A stretch of DNA of 64,000 nucleotides from an uncultured Bacteroidales bacterium (lineage in GTDB: Bacteria > Bacteroidota > Bacteroidia > Bacteroidales > UBA932): positions 1 through 64,000 of the forward strand of contig ONEX01000009.1 of assembly GCA_900316955.1 (NCBI GenBank), read 5' to 3'. Made by a program: the position numbers and the translations under genes. Positions 49,063 to 58,416 of the stretch are shown here, in pieces (position 1 is the first letter of the stretch; each line of letters begins with the position of its first letter). Below the pieces are notes generated by a model that was given only the letters and a program-made list of their open reading frames with translations, had not been told where the DNA came from and made no database searches.

Positions 49063-50217
49063 ATGGATGAATTGAATCCCTTCGAGGACATTGCTCCCTA
49101 TAACGACGAAGAAGCGGCTGCCGCCCTGTCCAAACTGGCCGAGCATCCCAATGTACCCTGGATTTCCAAGTACATCTTCTCCAACCAGCCCGAAACCTAT
49201 CTGCGGGACATCCTCCGCAGCATCAGCACCGTGGACGACTTCCAGAAGCTGGTGATGTCGAAAGCCACGGAATGGGTCATCGAGAAATCGGTCCACAACT
49301 TCTCCTACGACGGCATCAACAAGCTGCAGGCCATCGACGGCAAGTTCCTGGCGATGTCCAACCACCGCGACATCATCCTGGACCCGGCCTTCACGCAGCT
49401 GATCCTGTTCCGGAACCAGATTCCCCTCACCGAGATCTGCGTGGGCGACAACCTCCTCAAGAGCAAGACGATCGAGCGCCTGATCCGTTCCAACCGGATG
49501 ATCAAGGTCATCCGCGGCATTTCGGCCCGCGAACTCTACCTGTCTTCCCAGGTCCTGTCCAAGTATATCCGCGAGAGCATCACCACCGGCAAGAGTTCCG
49601 TCTGGATCGCCCAGCGGCAGGGAAGGACCAAGGACGGCATCGACATCACCGAACAGGGCCTCCTGAAGATGTTCGACATGAGCGGCACCAAGGATTTCGT
49701 GCAGAACTTCTTGGAACTGAACATCATCCCGCTCTCGATCTCCTACGAATACGAGCCCTGCGACATCCTGAAGGCCCGCGAAATCCTCATTTCCCGCACG
49801 CAGAAATACGTCAAGACGGAGAACGAGGACCTGCAGAGCATCATGCTGGGCATCAAGCAGTGGAAGGGCAACGTGCACCTGAACTTCGGCGACCCGCTCA
49901 CCGAGGACGAGATCCGCGCGGCCTCCCTCTGCGACAAGAACGACCGCTACCAGCTCATCCGCCATGCCGTGGACGTCCGCGTCATCAACGGCTACAAGCT
50001 CTGGAATACGAACTACATCGCCTACGACCTGGCGAACCATACGTTCAAGTACGCGGACCGTTACTCCCACGAGGAAGCGGAAGCCTTCACGGAATTCACC
50101 GAGCACCAGCTCGACCAGGTGGAACCGACGCTGAACCGCGCGGAACTCCGCGACATCTTCCTCCGCATCTACGGCAATCCCGTGATGATGAAGGAGAAGT
50201 TCGAAGCGGAAGGATAG
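49063..50217 (+). CDS. Glycerol-3-phosphate/1-acylglycerol acyltransferase family protein
   Basis: 384 residues. The acyltransferase motif MSNHRDIILDPAF (H-x5-D) is at about 104-110, and the second block is VWIAQRQGRTKDG near 185. The protein is longer than PlsC proteins, with an N-terminal helix-rich part (about 1-90) and a C-terminal part (about 270-384) of unknown role. It attaches an acyl chain to a glycerol phosphate or a related acceptor at the inner membrane. It is the third H-x5-D acyltransferase in the window and is monocistronic, with a convergent neighbour 92 bases on. Confidence 0.85.
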   Translation: MDELNPFEDIAPYNDEEAAAALSKLAEHPNVPWISKYIFSNQPETYLRDILRSISTVDDFQKLVMSKATEWVIEKSVHNFSYDGINKLQAIDGKFLAMSNHRDIILDPAFTQLILFRNQIPLTEICVGDNLLKSKTIERLIRSNRMIKVIRGISARELYLSSQVLSKYIRESITTGKSSVWIAQRQGRTKDGIDITEQGLLKMFDMSGTKDFVQNFLELNIIPLSISYEYEPCDILKAREILISRTQKYVKTENEDLQSIMLGIKQWKGNVHLNFGDPLTEDEIRAASLCDKNDRYQLIRHAVDVRVINGYKLWNTNYIAYDLANHTFKYADRYSHEEAEAFTEFTEHQLDQVEPTLNRAELRDIFLRIYGNPVMMKEKFEAEG

Positions 50218-50241
50218 ATTTCTCGACTGCGCTCGAAATGA

Positions 50242-50272
50242 CAAAGGTCGACCCGGGAAGGGCCGACCTTTG
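50242..50272. terminator. Hairpin between convergent genes
   Basis: CAAAGGTCG (50242-50250) pairs with CGACCTTTG (50264-50272), with an inner CCC/GGG. It is inside a larger pair of imperfect inverted segments (TTTCTCGACTGCGCTCGAAATGAC and its counterpart around 50275-50310) that recall other dispersed repeat elements. It probably ends transcription from both sides. Confidence 0.6.
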
Positions 50273-50309
50273 TTGTCATTCTGAGGAGGTCGCAGACCGA
50301 CGTGAGAAT

Positions 50310-51251
50310 CTAATTGTGTTTCAAGTGGATGTCCAGCTGCGGGAACGGGAAGGAGATATCCTGTTCCGGCAGCTCCGTATAGACGGCTTCGTTTAGCCAG
50401 TACGACACTTCGAAATAGTCGGACGACTTCACCCAGATCCGGATGAGGAATTCGACGGAACTGTCTTTCAGCGAGCTCAGCACGACCGTGGGATCCTGGG
50501 CCCCGGGTGTCGACCCGTCCAGGATCTTTTCCTGCGCCCCGATGATCCGCTGCAGCTTTTCCCGGACGGCCGCCGCGTCGCAACCGTAGGCGACATCGAC
50601 GGTCCGGTCGATCCGGCGGACGGGGTTCGCGCTGTAATTGTTGATGGTGCCGTTGGAGAGGGCGCCGTTGGGCAGGATGACGAGCTTGTTGTCCATCGTC
50701 GTGATCTTCGTGCTGACGATGTTGATTTCCTTCACCGTGCCGGCGTATCCCTGCGCTTCGATGTAATCTCCCGCCTTGAAGGGCTTGAAAGCCAGCAGCA
50801 TGATGCCGCCCGCGAAATTCTGGACGGTTCCGCTCATCGCCATGCCGATGGCCATTCCGCCGGCGGCCAGGAGGGCGGCGAGCGAGGTGGTGTTGATGCC
50901 CAGGGTGCCGATCATCACCATGATGAGGAGGATCCACAGGACGGCGGTTACCAGGCTCTGGATGAAGGAAGTCAGGGTCGCATCGGTCCCGCGCCGCGTG
51001 AACGCCTTGGCTATCAGATGCTTGAACTTTCGGATGAGCCAGGCGCCGACGAGGTAGATTACCAGGGCGACCAGGACTTTGATGCCGAACTTGATGAAGG
51101 AGGTGACCATCTCCTCCACCAGTTCCTTGGGTGGCGTGTTCCGGAGGACCTCCATGATTTCCGCACCCTTGGTGGTCAGGGAATCGGCGGAGAACTTCTG
51201 GGCGATCTGCTCGGCTTCGGGGGTGACGGTCTGCAGGATATGGAAAAGCAT
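50310..51251 (-). CDS. mscS: Small-conductance mechanosensitive channel (MscS family)
   Basis: 313 residues. Three helices: near 48-68, 85-118 and the pore-lining TM3 with GMAIGMAMSGTVQNFAGGIM near 130-152. The beta domain follows (LAFKPFKAGDYIEAQGYAG, VILPNGALSNGTINNYSA). The channel opens under membrane tension to release solutes during osmotic downshock. There is an extra N-terminal segment of about 45 residues before the first helix. The antiporter gene on the same strand ends 3 bases upstream of its start. Confidence 0.93.
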   Translation of the reverse strand: MLFHILQTVTPEAEQIAQKFSADSLTTKGAEIMEVLRNTPPKELVEEMVTSFIKFGIKVLVALVIYLVGAWLIRKFKHLIAKAFTRRGTDATLTSFIQSLVTAVLWILLIMVMIGTLGINTTSLAALLAAGGMAIGMAMSGTVQNFAGGIMLLAFKPFKAGDYIEAQGYAGTVKEINIVSTKITTMDNKLVILPNGALSNGTINNYSANPVRRIDRTVDVAYGCDAAAVREKLQRIIGAQEKILDGSTPGAQDPTVVLSSLKDSSVEFLIRIWVKSSDYFEVSYWLNEAVYTELPEQDISFPFPQLDIHLKHN

Positions 51252-51254
51252 AAG

Positions 51255-52211
51255 TTACAGGTTATAAATGAGATACGCCATATAGGCAGCCCAAATGACC
51301 AGGAAAAGCCCGCCGTCCAGCCGGTCGATCTCCTTCTTGCGGCCGATGAATCCCGCGGTCAGGAGCACGAGGGCGCTCACGAGCAGGACGCCGAGGTCCA
51401 CGTAGGTGATGTGGTCGAAGGACAGGGGAGAGATGAGGGCCGATCCGCCGAGGATCAGCAGGATGTTGAAGACGTTGGAACCGATGATGTTGCCGAGGGC
51501 GAGCTGGCCTTTCTTCTTGGCGGCGGCGACCACGCAGGTGGCCAGTTCCGGCATCGAGGTGCCGCCGGCCAGGATGGTGATGGCGATGAACTTGTCGCTG
51601 ACCCCGAGGGCGTGGGCGAGTTCCGTCGCGTTGTTCACGAACAGCTTGCCGCCGAAGGCGAGCCCCGCGATGCCGGCCACGATGAGCAGGAGGCACATCC
51701 AGACGCTGCGCTGCTTGGCGGGGGAGTCTTCCTCGTCGGGCTTGTTCCCCTTGAAACTCAGGATCATATAGCCGATGAACAGGGCGATGAGGATGCCTCC
51801 GTCCCAGCGGCTCAGGCCGTTCGTGCCGATATGGAGGATCGTGTACTCCAGCCCCAGGAAGATCAGGAGCATCGTGGTCAGGATGTTCATCGGGATGTCC
51901 CGCTTCCAGTTGGACGGGGTGATGGCCATCGGAAGGATGAGGGCCGTGACACCCAGGATCAGGAGGGTGTTCATGATGTTCGAGCCCACCACGTTGCCGA
52001 TGGCGATATCGGCGTTGCCCTGGAAGGCGCCGATGAAACTGACGACCATCTCCGGGGCGGAAGTGCCCATCCCGACGATGGTGAGGCCGATGACGAATTC
52101 GCTCAGACCGAAGCGCCGGGCGATGCCCGAGGCGCCGTCCACGAGCCAGTCCGCCCCGAATACGATGAGGGCGAGACCGCCGATAAGCAGAAGGACTTGC
52201 AGCCAGATCAT
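51255..52211 (-). CDS. Calcium/sodium antiporter (YrbG family)
   Basis: 318 residues, ten or so helices in two inverted halves. Each half has the alpha-repeat signature: GMGTSAPEMVVSFIGAFQGN with IAIGNVVGSNIMNTLLILG, and GGTSMPELATCVVAAAKKKG with LALGNIIGSNVFNILLILGG. It exchanges cations across the inner membrane. The gene overlaps rlmD by 4 bases and precedes the MscS gene by 3 bases, so the three are co-transcribed and probably translationally coupled. Confidence 0.94.
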   Translation of the reverse strand: MIWLQVLLLIGGLALIVFGADWLVDGASGIARRFGLSEFVIGLTIVGMGTSAPEMVVSFIGAFQGNADIAIGNVVGSNIMNTLLILGVTALILPMAITPSNWKRDIPMNILTTMLLIFLGLEYTILHIGTNGLSRWDGGILIALFIGYMILSFKGNKPDEEDSPAKQRSVWMCLLLIVAGIAGLAFGGKLFVNNATELAHALGVSDKFIAITILAGGTSMPELATCVVAAAKKKGQLALGNIIGSNVFNILLILGGSALISPLSFDHITYVDLGVLLVSALVLLTAGFIGRKKEIDRLDGGLFLVIWAAYMAYLIYNL

Positions 52212-53620
52212 TTCTCTTTCCTTTTAAGCGCGCACACGTTCTCCACATGCATCGTGTGCGGGAACATATCGACGGGCTGGACCGCCGTAATCTCATAGTC
52301 TTCGCAGAGGATGGCCAGGTCGCGGGCCTGGGAGGCCGGATTGCAGCTCACGTAGACCATCCGGTCGGGGGCCGCCTCCAGGATGACCTTCGCCACGTCG
52401 GGGTGGATGCCTGCGCGGGGCGGGTCCAGGATGATGACGTCCGGGCGGCCGTGCTTGGCGATGAACTTCGCGTTCAGGACATCCTTCATATCGCCGGCGA
52501 AGAAGGCGCAGTTCGCGATGCCGTTCGCTTCCGCATTGGCCTTCGCGTCCTCGATGGCCTCGGGGACGTATTCGATACCGATGACCTTGGAAGCCTGGCG
52601 GGAAACGAACTGGGCGATGGTGCCGGTGCCGGTGTACAGGTCGTAGACGACTTCCTGGCCGGTGAGGGCGGCGAAGTCGCGCGCGACGCTGTACAGGCGG
52701 TATGCCTGCAGGGAGTTCGTCTGATAGAAGGATTTCGGGCCGATCTTGAAGCGGAGGCCTTCCATTTCCTCGTAGATGGCCTCGTCGCCCTTGTACAGGA
52801 TGGGGGACTGGTCGCCGATGGAATCGTTCAGCTTCTCGTTGATGACGTACCAGAGGGAGGTGATCTGCGGGAATTCGGCCGCCACGGCATCCAGGAGGGC
52901 GATTCTCTTCTCGGAATCCTCGTAGGCGAAGCACAGGATGAGCATCACCGCGCCGGCTTCCGTCGTCCGGACGAACATGTTGCGGAAATACCCCTCGTTG
53001 TTGCGGATATCGTAGAATTCGTAGCCGTTTTTGATGCAGAACTGCTTGATAAACAAGCGGATAGCGTTTGACGGTTCCGGCTGGAGCCAGCATTTGTGGA
53101 TGTCCAGGACCTTGTCGAAGAACTTGCCCACATGGAATCCCAGGCCCATGCGGTCATTCTCGGGAATCGCATCCGGATCCTCGCCGCGGAGCACCCAGCG
53201 CTTGCTGGAAGCGCTGAATTCCAGCTTGTTACGATAAAATTGCGTACGTTGGGAGGGGAGTGTCGGGCGGATTTCCGGGACCTCCAGGTGGCCGATTCGG
53301 ACCAGTTGGTCGTACACTTGCTGCCGTTTGGCTTCCAGCTGCATCTCGTACGGCAGAGGCTGCCACCGGCAGCCGCCGCAGACGCCGAAATGCTCGCAGA
53401 ACGCCTCGACGCGGTGCGGGGAAGGCTGGATCATCCGGGAGATGAAGCCCTCCATATAGTTTTTCTTCTTCCTGAACACCTGGATGTCCACGACGTCGCC
53501 GGGAACGGCGAAATCGACGAAGACGACCATCCCGTCCACATGCGTCAGCGCCTTGCCTTCGGCAGCGACGGCCTCGATGGTGACGTTCTCCAGTTTCAGG
53601 TCGACTTTTTTCTTGCTCAT
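52208..53620 (-). CDS. rlmD: 23S rRNA (uracil-1939-C5)-methyltransferase RlmD type
   Basis: 470 residues. An N-terminal TRAM domain (about 5-60), then the iron-sulfur cluster cysteines in CEHFGVCGGCRWQPL near residues 75-90 with a fourth in HKCWLQ, and the SAM-binding fold: VVYDLYTGTGTIAQFVS, LDPPRAGIHP and the catalytic cysteine in YVSCNPASQARDL. It methylates a uracil of 23S rRNA; RlmD or a close relative (RlmCD) are both possible. TATATTTG at 53650-53643 on the minus strand is a good -7 box. Confidence 0.94.
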   Translation of the reverse strand: MSKKKVDLKLENVTIEAVAAEGKALTHVDGMVVFVDFAVPGDVVDIQVFRKKKNYMEGFISRMIQPSPHRVEAFCEHFGVCGGCRWQPLPYEMQLEAKRQQVYDQLVRIGHLEVPEIRPTLPSQRTQFYRNKLEFSASSKRWVLRGEDPDAIPENDRMGLGFHVGKFFDKVLDIHKCWLQPEPSNAIRLFIKQFCIKNGYEFYDIRNNEGYFRNMFVRTTEAGAVMLILCFAYEDSEKRIALLDAVAAEFPQITSLWYVINEKLNDSIGDQSPILYKGDEAIYEEMEGLRFKIGPKSFYQTNSLQAYRLYSVARDFAALTGQEVVYDLYTGTGTIAQFVSRQASKVIGIEYVPEAIEDAKANAEANGIANCAFFAGDMKDVLNAKFIAKHGRPDVIILDPPRAGIHPDVAKVILEAAPDRMVYVSCNPASQARDLAILCEDYEITAVQPVDMFPHTMHVENVCALKRKEK

Positions 53621-53642
53621 TATTCCTTTTTCTTACAACTTA

Positions 53643-53788
53643 CAAATATACTCAAAATTCACGCAATCCCGAAATCTACGTCTGCAGGGGACTTTTTCCT
53701 TTCTATTACTTAACATAATCTAAATTGTGTAACAAACGATAGGCGAGAGGCCCTACTGCGGTCAGTTTAAAATAAATGACTATATTTG
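53643..53788. promoter_or_regulatory. Divergent promoters of rlmD and the GNAT-like gene
   Basis: TATATTTG on the minus strand at 53650-53643 (rlmD) and TATATTTG on the plus strand at 53781-53788 (gene at 53819). The 198-base gap between the two genes holds nothing else that I recognise. Confidence 0.6.
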
Positions 53789-53818
53789 TACAATTAAAGA
53801 TACGTGAAACTGAGACCT

Positions 53819-54952
53819 ATGCCTGTAACCATCAAGACCGTCGAGAGCCGCAAGGACCTGCGCGCCTTCGTGAAATTTCCCTTGAAACTGTACAAGGACT
53901 GCCCGTACTATGTGCCCAGCCTGTTCATGGACGAAATGTCCTCGCTGGATATGGACAAGAACCCGATGGGAAAATATGCCAAGTGCGAGAAGTTCCTGGC
54001 TTACAACGAGAAAGGCGAAATCGTCGGGCGCGTGGCCGCCATCATCAACGACATCGCGAACCGCGACTGGGACCACCGCGAAGTCCGCTTCGGCTGGATC
54101 GATTTCATCGATGACAAGGAGGTTTCCAAGGCACTGGTCGATGCGGTCGTCGCTTTCGGAAAAAAGCACGGAATGACGCAGGTTTCCGGCCCGCTCGGAT
54201 TCACGGACTTCGACAATGAAGGCTGCGTCGTGGAAGGTTTCGACGACATCAGCTCCTTCAACCTGAAATACAATTTCCCGTACTACCAGGACCATTTCGA
54301 GGCCCTGGGACTCGCCAAGGTCAATGACTGGCTGGAATACCGCATCTTCGTTCCCGAACAGGTCCCCGAGAAGGTTTCCCGCGCCGCCGCCCTTGTGCAG
54401 GAACGGTACAACCTCCATATCCGCCGGATCACCAAGCGCGAGGTCCGCAAGGAGGGCTACGGCCGGAAGATCTTCGACCTGATCAACCGCGCCTATAGCC
54501 AACTCTTTGATTTTACGGTGCTTCCGGACGACGTCATCGACAACTACGTGAACACGTACCTGGGCCTGATCGACCTCAAGTTCATCACCCTCATCGAGGA
54601 TGCGGAAGGAAAGCTCGTGGGCGTTTCCCTCACGATGCCTTCCATCGCCCGCGCCGCGCAGAAATGCCGCGGATTCGTCTTCCCCTTCGGCTGGTGGCAC
54701 CTGCTCAAGTCCACCTACTGGAAGCACGAGGACGGCCTGGAACTGCTGATGATCGCCGTGGATCCGGACTACCGGAACCGGGGCATCCATTCCATCATCT
54801 TCAACGACCTGATCCCGATGCTCATCAAGGGCGGGTTCAAGTACGGCGAATCCAACGCCGAGATGGAGACCAACAACAGCGTCCAGAATCTCTGGAACCT
54901 GTACCAGAAGGAATTCAAGCGCCGCCGGCGCGTGTACAGCAAGGAAATCTAA
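53819..54952 (+). CDS. GNAT-fold N-acetyl/acyltransferase family protein
   Basis: 377 residues from the ATG at 53819; a GTG five codons upstream is closer to the promoter. The N-terminal half holds SRKDLRAFVKFPLKLYKDCP and GPLGFTDFDNEGCVVEGFD. The C-terminal half has the acetyl-CoA loop in AVDPDYRNRGIHSIIFNDL (RxxGxx) and ends in basic residues. Two GNAT-like halves appear to be fused. Homologs are widespread in Bacteroidota, usually named N-acetyltransferase; the substrate is unknown. An N-acyltransferase role in membrane lipids was considered but the sequence does not decide it. Confidence 0.75.
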   Translation: MPVTIKTVESRKDLRAFVKFPLKLYKDCPYYVPSLFMDEMSSLDMDKNPMGKYAKCEKFLAYNEKGEIVGRVAAIINDIANRDWDHREVRFGWIDFIDDKEVSKALVDAVVAFGKKHGMTQVSGPLGFTDFDNEGCVVEGFDDISSFNLKYNFPYYQDHFEALGLAKVNDWLEYRIFVPEQVPEKVSRAAALVQERYNLHIRRITKREVRKEGYGRKIFDLINRAYSQLFDFTVLPDDVIDNYVNTYLGLIDLKFITLIEDAEGKLVGVSLTMPSIARAAQKCRGFVFPFGWWHLLKSTYWKHEDGLELLMIAVDPDYRNRGIHSIIFNDLIPMLIKGGFKYGESNAEMETNNSVQNLWNLYQKEFKRRRRVYSKEI

Positions 54953-54956
54953 GCCG

Positions 54957-56258
54957 ATGTCCGCGTCGAGTTCCATGCTCCCTCCCCTGCCGGAACGGAT
55001 GCGTCCGCAGTCCCTGGACCAGTATGTGGGACAGCGGCACCTGGTGGGCGAAGGCTGCGTCCTGCGGAAGATGATCGAGAGCGGAAACCTTTCGTCTTTC
55101 ATCCTCTGGGGGCCTCCGGGCGTGGGCAAGACGACCTTGGCCCATATCATCGCGCAGACGATGGACCGGGAGTTCTACACCCTGTCCGCCGTCACCTCCG
55201 GCGTCAAGGACGTCCGCGAGGTCTTCGACAAGGCCCGTTCGAACAGCCTCTTCAACCAGCGCGGTGCGCCGGTGCTGTTCATCGACGAAATCCACCGTTT
55301 CAACAAGGCCCAGCAGGACGCGCTCCTCGGGGCCGTGGAGACGGGTACCATCGTCCTGATCGGCGCAACCACCGAGAACCCCTCTTTCGAGGTCATCACT
55401 CCCCTCCTGTCCCGCTGCCAGGTTTTCGTTCTGAAATCCTTGGAAAAGGATGATTTACAGATACTTCTGGACCGGGCGCTGAAGGAGGACGTCCTCCTGA
55501 AGGACCAGGACATCCAGGTCGTGGAGACCGAGGCCCTGATGCGCTACAGCGGCGGCGACGCCCGCAAGCTGCTGAACGTCCTGGAGATCGTGGTGGACTC
55601 CTTCGCGGACCGCTCCCCCATCGTCATCGACAACAAGTCGGTCACGGAGAGCATCCAGGAGAACATGGCCATCTACGACAAGGACGGGGAGATGCACTAC
55701 GACATCATCTCGGCCTTCATCAAGAGCATCCGCGGGTCGGACCCGAACGCGGCCATCTACTACCTGGCCCGGATGATCGAAGGCGGCGAGGATCCCCTCT
55801 TCATCGCCCGCCGGCTGTGCCTTTCGGCCTCCGAGGACGTGGGCCTGGCGAATCCGAACGCGCTCCTGCTGGCGAACGCCTGCTTCGAGGTGGTCTCGAA
55901 GATCGGCATGCCCGAAGGCCGCATCCCGCTCGCCGAGACGACGGTCTATCTGGCCTCCTCCCCCAAGAGCAACGGCTCGTACATGGCCATCGAGAAGGCT
56001 TTGGCCCTCGTGAAGGAAACGGGAAATCTTTCGGTCCCTCTCCCGATCCGGAACGCGCCTACGCAGCTGATGAAGGACCTCAATTACAGCGACGGCTACA
56101 AGTACGCCCACGACTATCCCGGGCATTTCGCCGACATGGAATTCCTGCCCGAGGAAATCCAGGGCACCGTCTTCTACGAGCCGCAGCCCAACAAGCACGA
56201 GAACGTTCTCCGCGCCTATCTCGAGGCCTGCTGGCCGAAGTATTATCAGAAAGGATAA
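54957..56258 (+). CDS. rarA: Replication-associated recombination protein RarA (MgsA)
   Basis: 433 residues. AAA+ ATPase of the clamp-loader group: Walker A GPPGVGKTT (about 50-58), Walker B VLFIDEIHRFNKAQQD, sensor 1 GATTENPSFEV and arginine finger region LLSRCQVF. The C-terminal tetramerisation domain contains RGSDPNAAIYYLARMIEGGE and ASEDVGLANPNAL. It works at stalled replication forks. It starts 4 bases after the previous stop. Its 3' end overlaps the convergent tamL gene by 13 bases. Confidence 0.96.
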   Translation: MSASSSMLPPLPERMRPQSLDQYVGQRHLVGEGCVLRKMIESGNLSSFILWGPPGVGKTTLAHIIAQTMDREFYTLSAVTSGVKDVREVFDKARSNSLFNQRGAPVLFIDEIHRFNKAQQDALLGAVETGTIVLIGATTENPSFEVITPLLSRCQVFVLKSLEKDDLQILLDRALKEDVLLKDQDIQVVETEALMRYSGGDARKLLNVLEIVVDSFADRSPIVIDNKSVTESIQENMAIYDKDGEMHYDIISAFIKSIRGSDPNAAIYYLARMIEGGEDPLFIARRLCLSASEDVGLANPNALLLANACFEVVSKIGMPEGRIPLAETTVYLASSPKSNGSYMAIEKALALVKETGNLSVPLPIRNAPTQLMKDLNYSDGYKYAHDYPGHFADMEFLPEEIQGTVFYEPQPNKHENVLRAYLEACWPKYYQKG

Positions 56259-58354
56259 CCTACACCGAAATGGAGGGCGAAGTTGCCTGACTGGAGCCAT
56301 TGCTCCGGTCCGATGAGGCGTTCGCCGGCGGGACGGCAGGGTTCGTACACCTTGAGGCCCAGGTCGATGCGGACGAGGATGAAGTCCAGGTTCACGCGCA
56401 TGCCCATGCCCCAGTCGGCGGCGATGGTGTCGAAGGAGAAATTGGAGCCTTCCATGTAATCGGCCATGCGGAGGTTCCAGACGTTGCCGGCATCCGCGAA
56501 GAGGGCGCCTTCCAGCTTCCAGACGATCGGGAAGCGGTATTCGACATTGGCTTCCATCTTGAAGTCGCCCGTCTGGCTCGGAATGAGGAAGTATTCGGTC
56601 CAGGGCTGTACGCGGCCCGGGCCCAGGGCGCGGGCCTGCCAGCCGCGCATGCTGTTCGCGCCGCCGGCATAGAACTGTTTCTCGAACGGGACGGTGGTGG
56701 AGTTGCCATAGCCGTAGCCGGCGCCCACCAGGAAGCGCAACGCCACCGCCTGGGTGTCTCCGTCACCGAAGCGGAATGTCTGTCCCAGCTGCAGTTCACC
56801 GCGCACATACTGGGCGTAGGGGATCTGCCAGATGGTATGCTGGTTGACCTGATTCGTGGGCATCGCGGAGTTGAACAGGCTGAGGACATTGCCCGCCAGG
56901 TCGAACGACAGCCGGCCGTAGGTATAGGTGCGCTTGGGAATCGGGGTCGGATCCGTCGTGTAATAGAGCATGCCGCCCATGCCCATGTCGAAGTGGTCCG
57001 AGTAGGCGTTCAGGAGGAAGAGGTCCGCCACCAACCGTTCCGCGAAACTCTCCGAAATGTTGCCGAGGCGGACGATATTGGCCTGGAAGGGGAAGAACTG
57101 GTAGGTGAAGTTCCGGCGGAAGGTGCCTGTATAGCCGAAGCTCGTGGAGATCATCATCCGCTTGTACTCCGGACGGTCCTGGTAGCTGAATCCTAGGGTG
57201 AGGTCCGTATGCGGGAGGTTCGGACCTCGGAAAAGGGAGTTCGGCAGGCCGATGAGCTTGGGGATGCGAAGGGAGCTGGAGACGCTGAACTCCGTGGAGC
57301 GGATCTTGTCCTTGGTCTTGAACTGGAAGTTGCCCTTCAAGCCCAGGTTGAAAAGTTCGCCTCCGTGGAAGAAATTCTTGTGGAAGTAACTGAGCTGCGG
57401 GGAGATGCCGAACAGGCCGGTGGAGTTCACCGAGGCTTCCAGGTTCGCCTTGAAGCCCTGGACGCCGCCGTTCAGGAGGTTGATGTCACAGTCCACGACG
57501 TTATCCGAGACCGGATTCATCGTGACGTTCACGCTGTTGAAGACGGAGAGGTTCGACAGGCGCGAGTAGGTGGCGTTGACCGCCCGCTCGCTGTAGGGCA
57601 TGCCCGGATGCAGGACGTTCAGTTCCTCCAGGATATAGGTCCGGATGGGGATTTCCTTCGGGTAGGACAGGGTCACCTCGCCGATGGTGAACTTCCGGTG
57701 CGGCTTCGCCTCGTCCGGGGATCCGTTGCGGGGATAGTCCCGGATGGCCATGGTCAGGGCCGCCGTCCCGTCGTGAGAGAGGGTGTCCGCCTCGCAGAAA
57801 TAGAAACTCTTGTCGAAGCCGTAGTAGCCGCGGTTGCGGAAGAACTCGGCGGAGCGGACGGTCTCGGCCTCGAGGGTGGACTCGGCCAGGTACTGGCCTT
57901 CCTTGATGGTGATGTGCGGCTTGTCCGTCTCGAACTCCTTCCGGAACTCTTCGTCCTGGGGGAGTTCGAAGTCGATCGAGCGGATCGTGTAGCGCTTGCC
58001 GGGGGTGACGTAATAGGTTACATAGGCCCGTTTCCGCTTGTATTCCACTTCGCTGCGGACCTTGGACCCGTAGTAGCCGATGTATTCGAGGTGGTTGATG
58101 ATGTTGTCGGAACTGGTGCTCACCTGGCTGTCGTCGTAGAGAACCAGCTGGGTGCCGGGCCTGCGGATGCCCAGGAACGAGGCGCTGGGCTTCTGCGCCA
58201 GGTAGGATGTGAGTTCCGAATTGCCGATCTGCTTGCCCTCGACCTTGATCTTGTTGCCGGCGAGGCGATACTCCCCTTCCGCGAGACGCTGCGTGGCGCA
58301 GCCCGCGGCAAGGAGACCGGCGAGGACCGAAAGGAAGAGGTTTTTGCAGTTCAT
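56246..58354 (-). CDS. tamL: TamL-like outer-membrane assembly lipoprotein (Omp85 family)
   Basis: 702 residues. A lipoprotein signal (LSVLAGLLAAGCATQ) is followed by POTRA-like domains (about 30-330) and a 16-strand Omp85 barrel (about 370-702). Barrel hallmarks are QFYAGGANSMRGWQARALGP (the VRGF-like loop), MEANVEYRFPIVWKLEGALF, and a C-terminal GVGYPF ending in Phe. Bacteroidota use a TamA homolog that is lipidated, named TamL, together with TamB for outer-membrane assembly. No tamB gene is adjacent. A -7 box TAATTTTG lies at 58367-58360 on the minus strand. Confidence 0.9.
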   Translation of the reverse strand: MNCKNLFLSVLAGLLAAGCATQRLAEGEYRLAGNKIKVEGKQIGNSELTSYLAQKPSASFLGIRRPGTQLVLYDDSQVSTSSDNIINHLEYIGYYGSKVRSEVEYKRKRAYVTYYVTPGKRYTIRSIDFELPQDEEFRKEFETDKPHITIKEGQYLAESTLEAETVRSAEFFRNRGYYGFDKSFYFCEADTLSHDGTAALTMAIRDYPRNGSPDEAKPHRKFTIGEVTLSYPKEIPIRTYILEELNVLHPGMPYSERAVNATYSRLSNLSVFNSVNVTMNPVSDNVVDCDINLLNGGVQGFKANLEASVNSTGLFGISPQLSYFHKNFFHGGELFNLGLKGNFQFKTKDKIRSTEFSVSSSLRIPKLIGLPNSLFRGPNLPHTDLTLGFSYQDRPEYKRMMISTSFGYTGTFRRNFTYQFFPFQANIVRLGNISESFAERLVADLFLLNAYSDHFDMGMGGMLYYTTDPTPIPKRTYTYGRLSFDLAGNVLSLFNSAMPTNQVNQHTIWQIPYAQYVRGELQLGQTFRFGDGDTQAVALRFLVGAGYGYGNSTTVPFEKQFYAGGANSMRGWQARALGPGRVQPWTEYFLIPSQTGDFKMEANVEYRFPIVWKLEGALFADAGNVWNLRMADYMEGSNFSFDTIAADWGMGMRVNLDFILVRIDLGLKVYEPCRPAGERLIGPEQWLQSGNFALHFGVGYPF

Positions 58355-58359
58355 TCCTA

Positions 58360-58410
58360 CAAAATTAACACTTTTCCGCTATTAATCGACAAGAATAATA
58401 TATAACTTTG
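58360..58410. promoter_or_regulatory. Divergent -7 boxes between tamL and the SpoU gene
   Basis: TAATTTTG on the minus strand (58367-58360) and TAACTTTG on the plus strand (58403-58410). The plus box ends six bases before the ATG at 58417, which excludes the in-frame TTG at 58408 that is part of the box. Confidence 0.55.
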
Positions 58411-58416
58411 CAGGGT

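Noticed and set aside
49015..50937. 640-codon frame on the minus strand
   Set aside because: Covers the acyltransferase gene in antisense and the first part of the MscS gene in another frame. No domain is recognisable.
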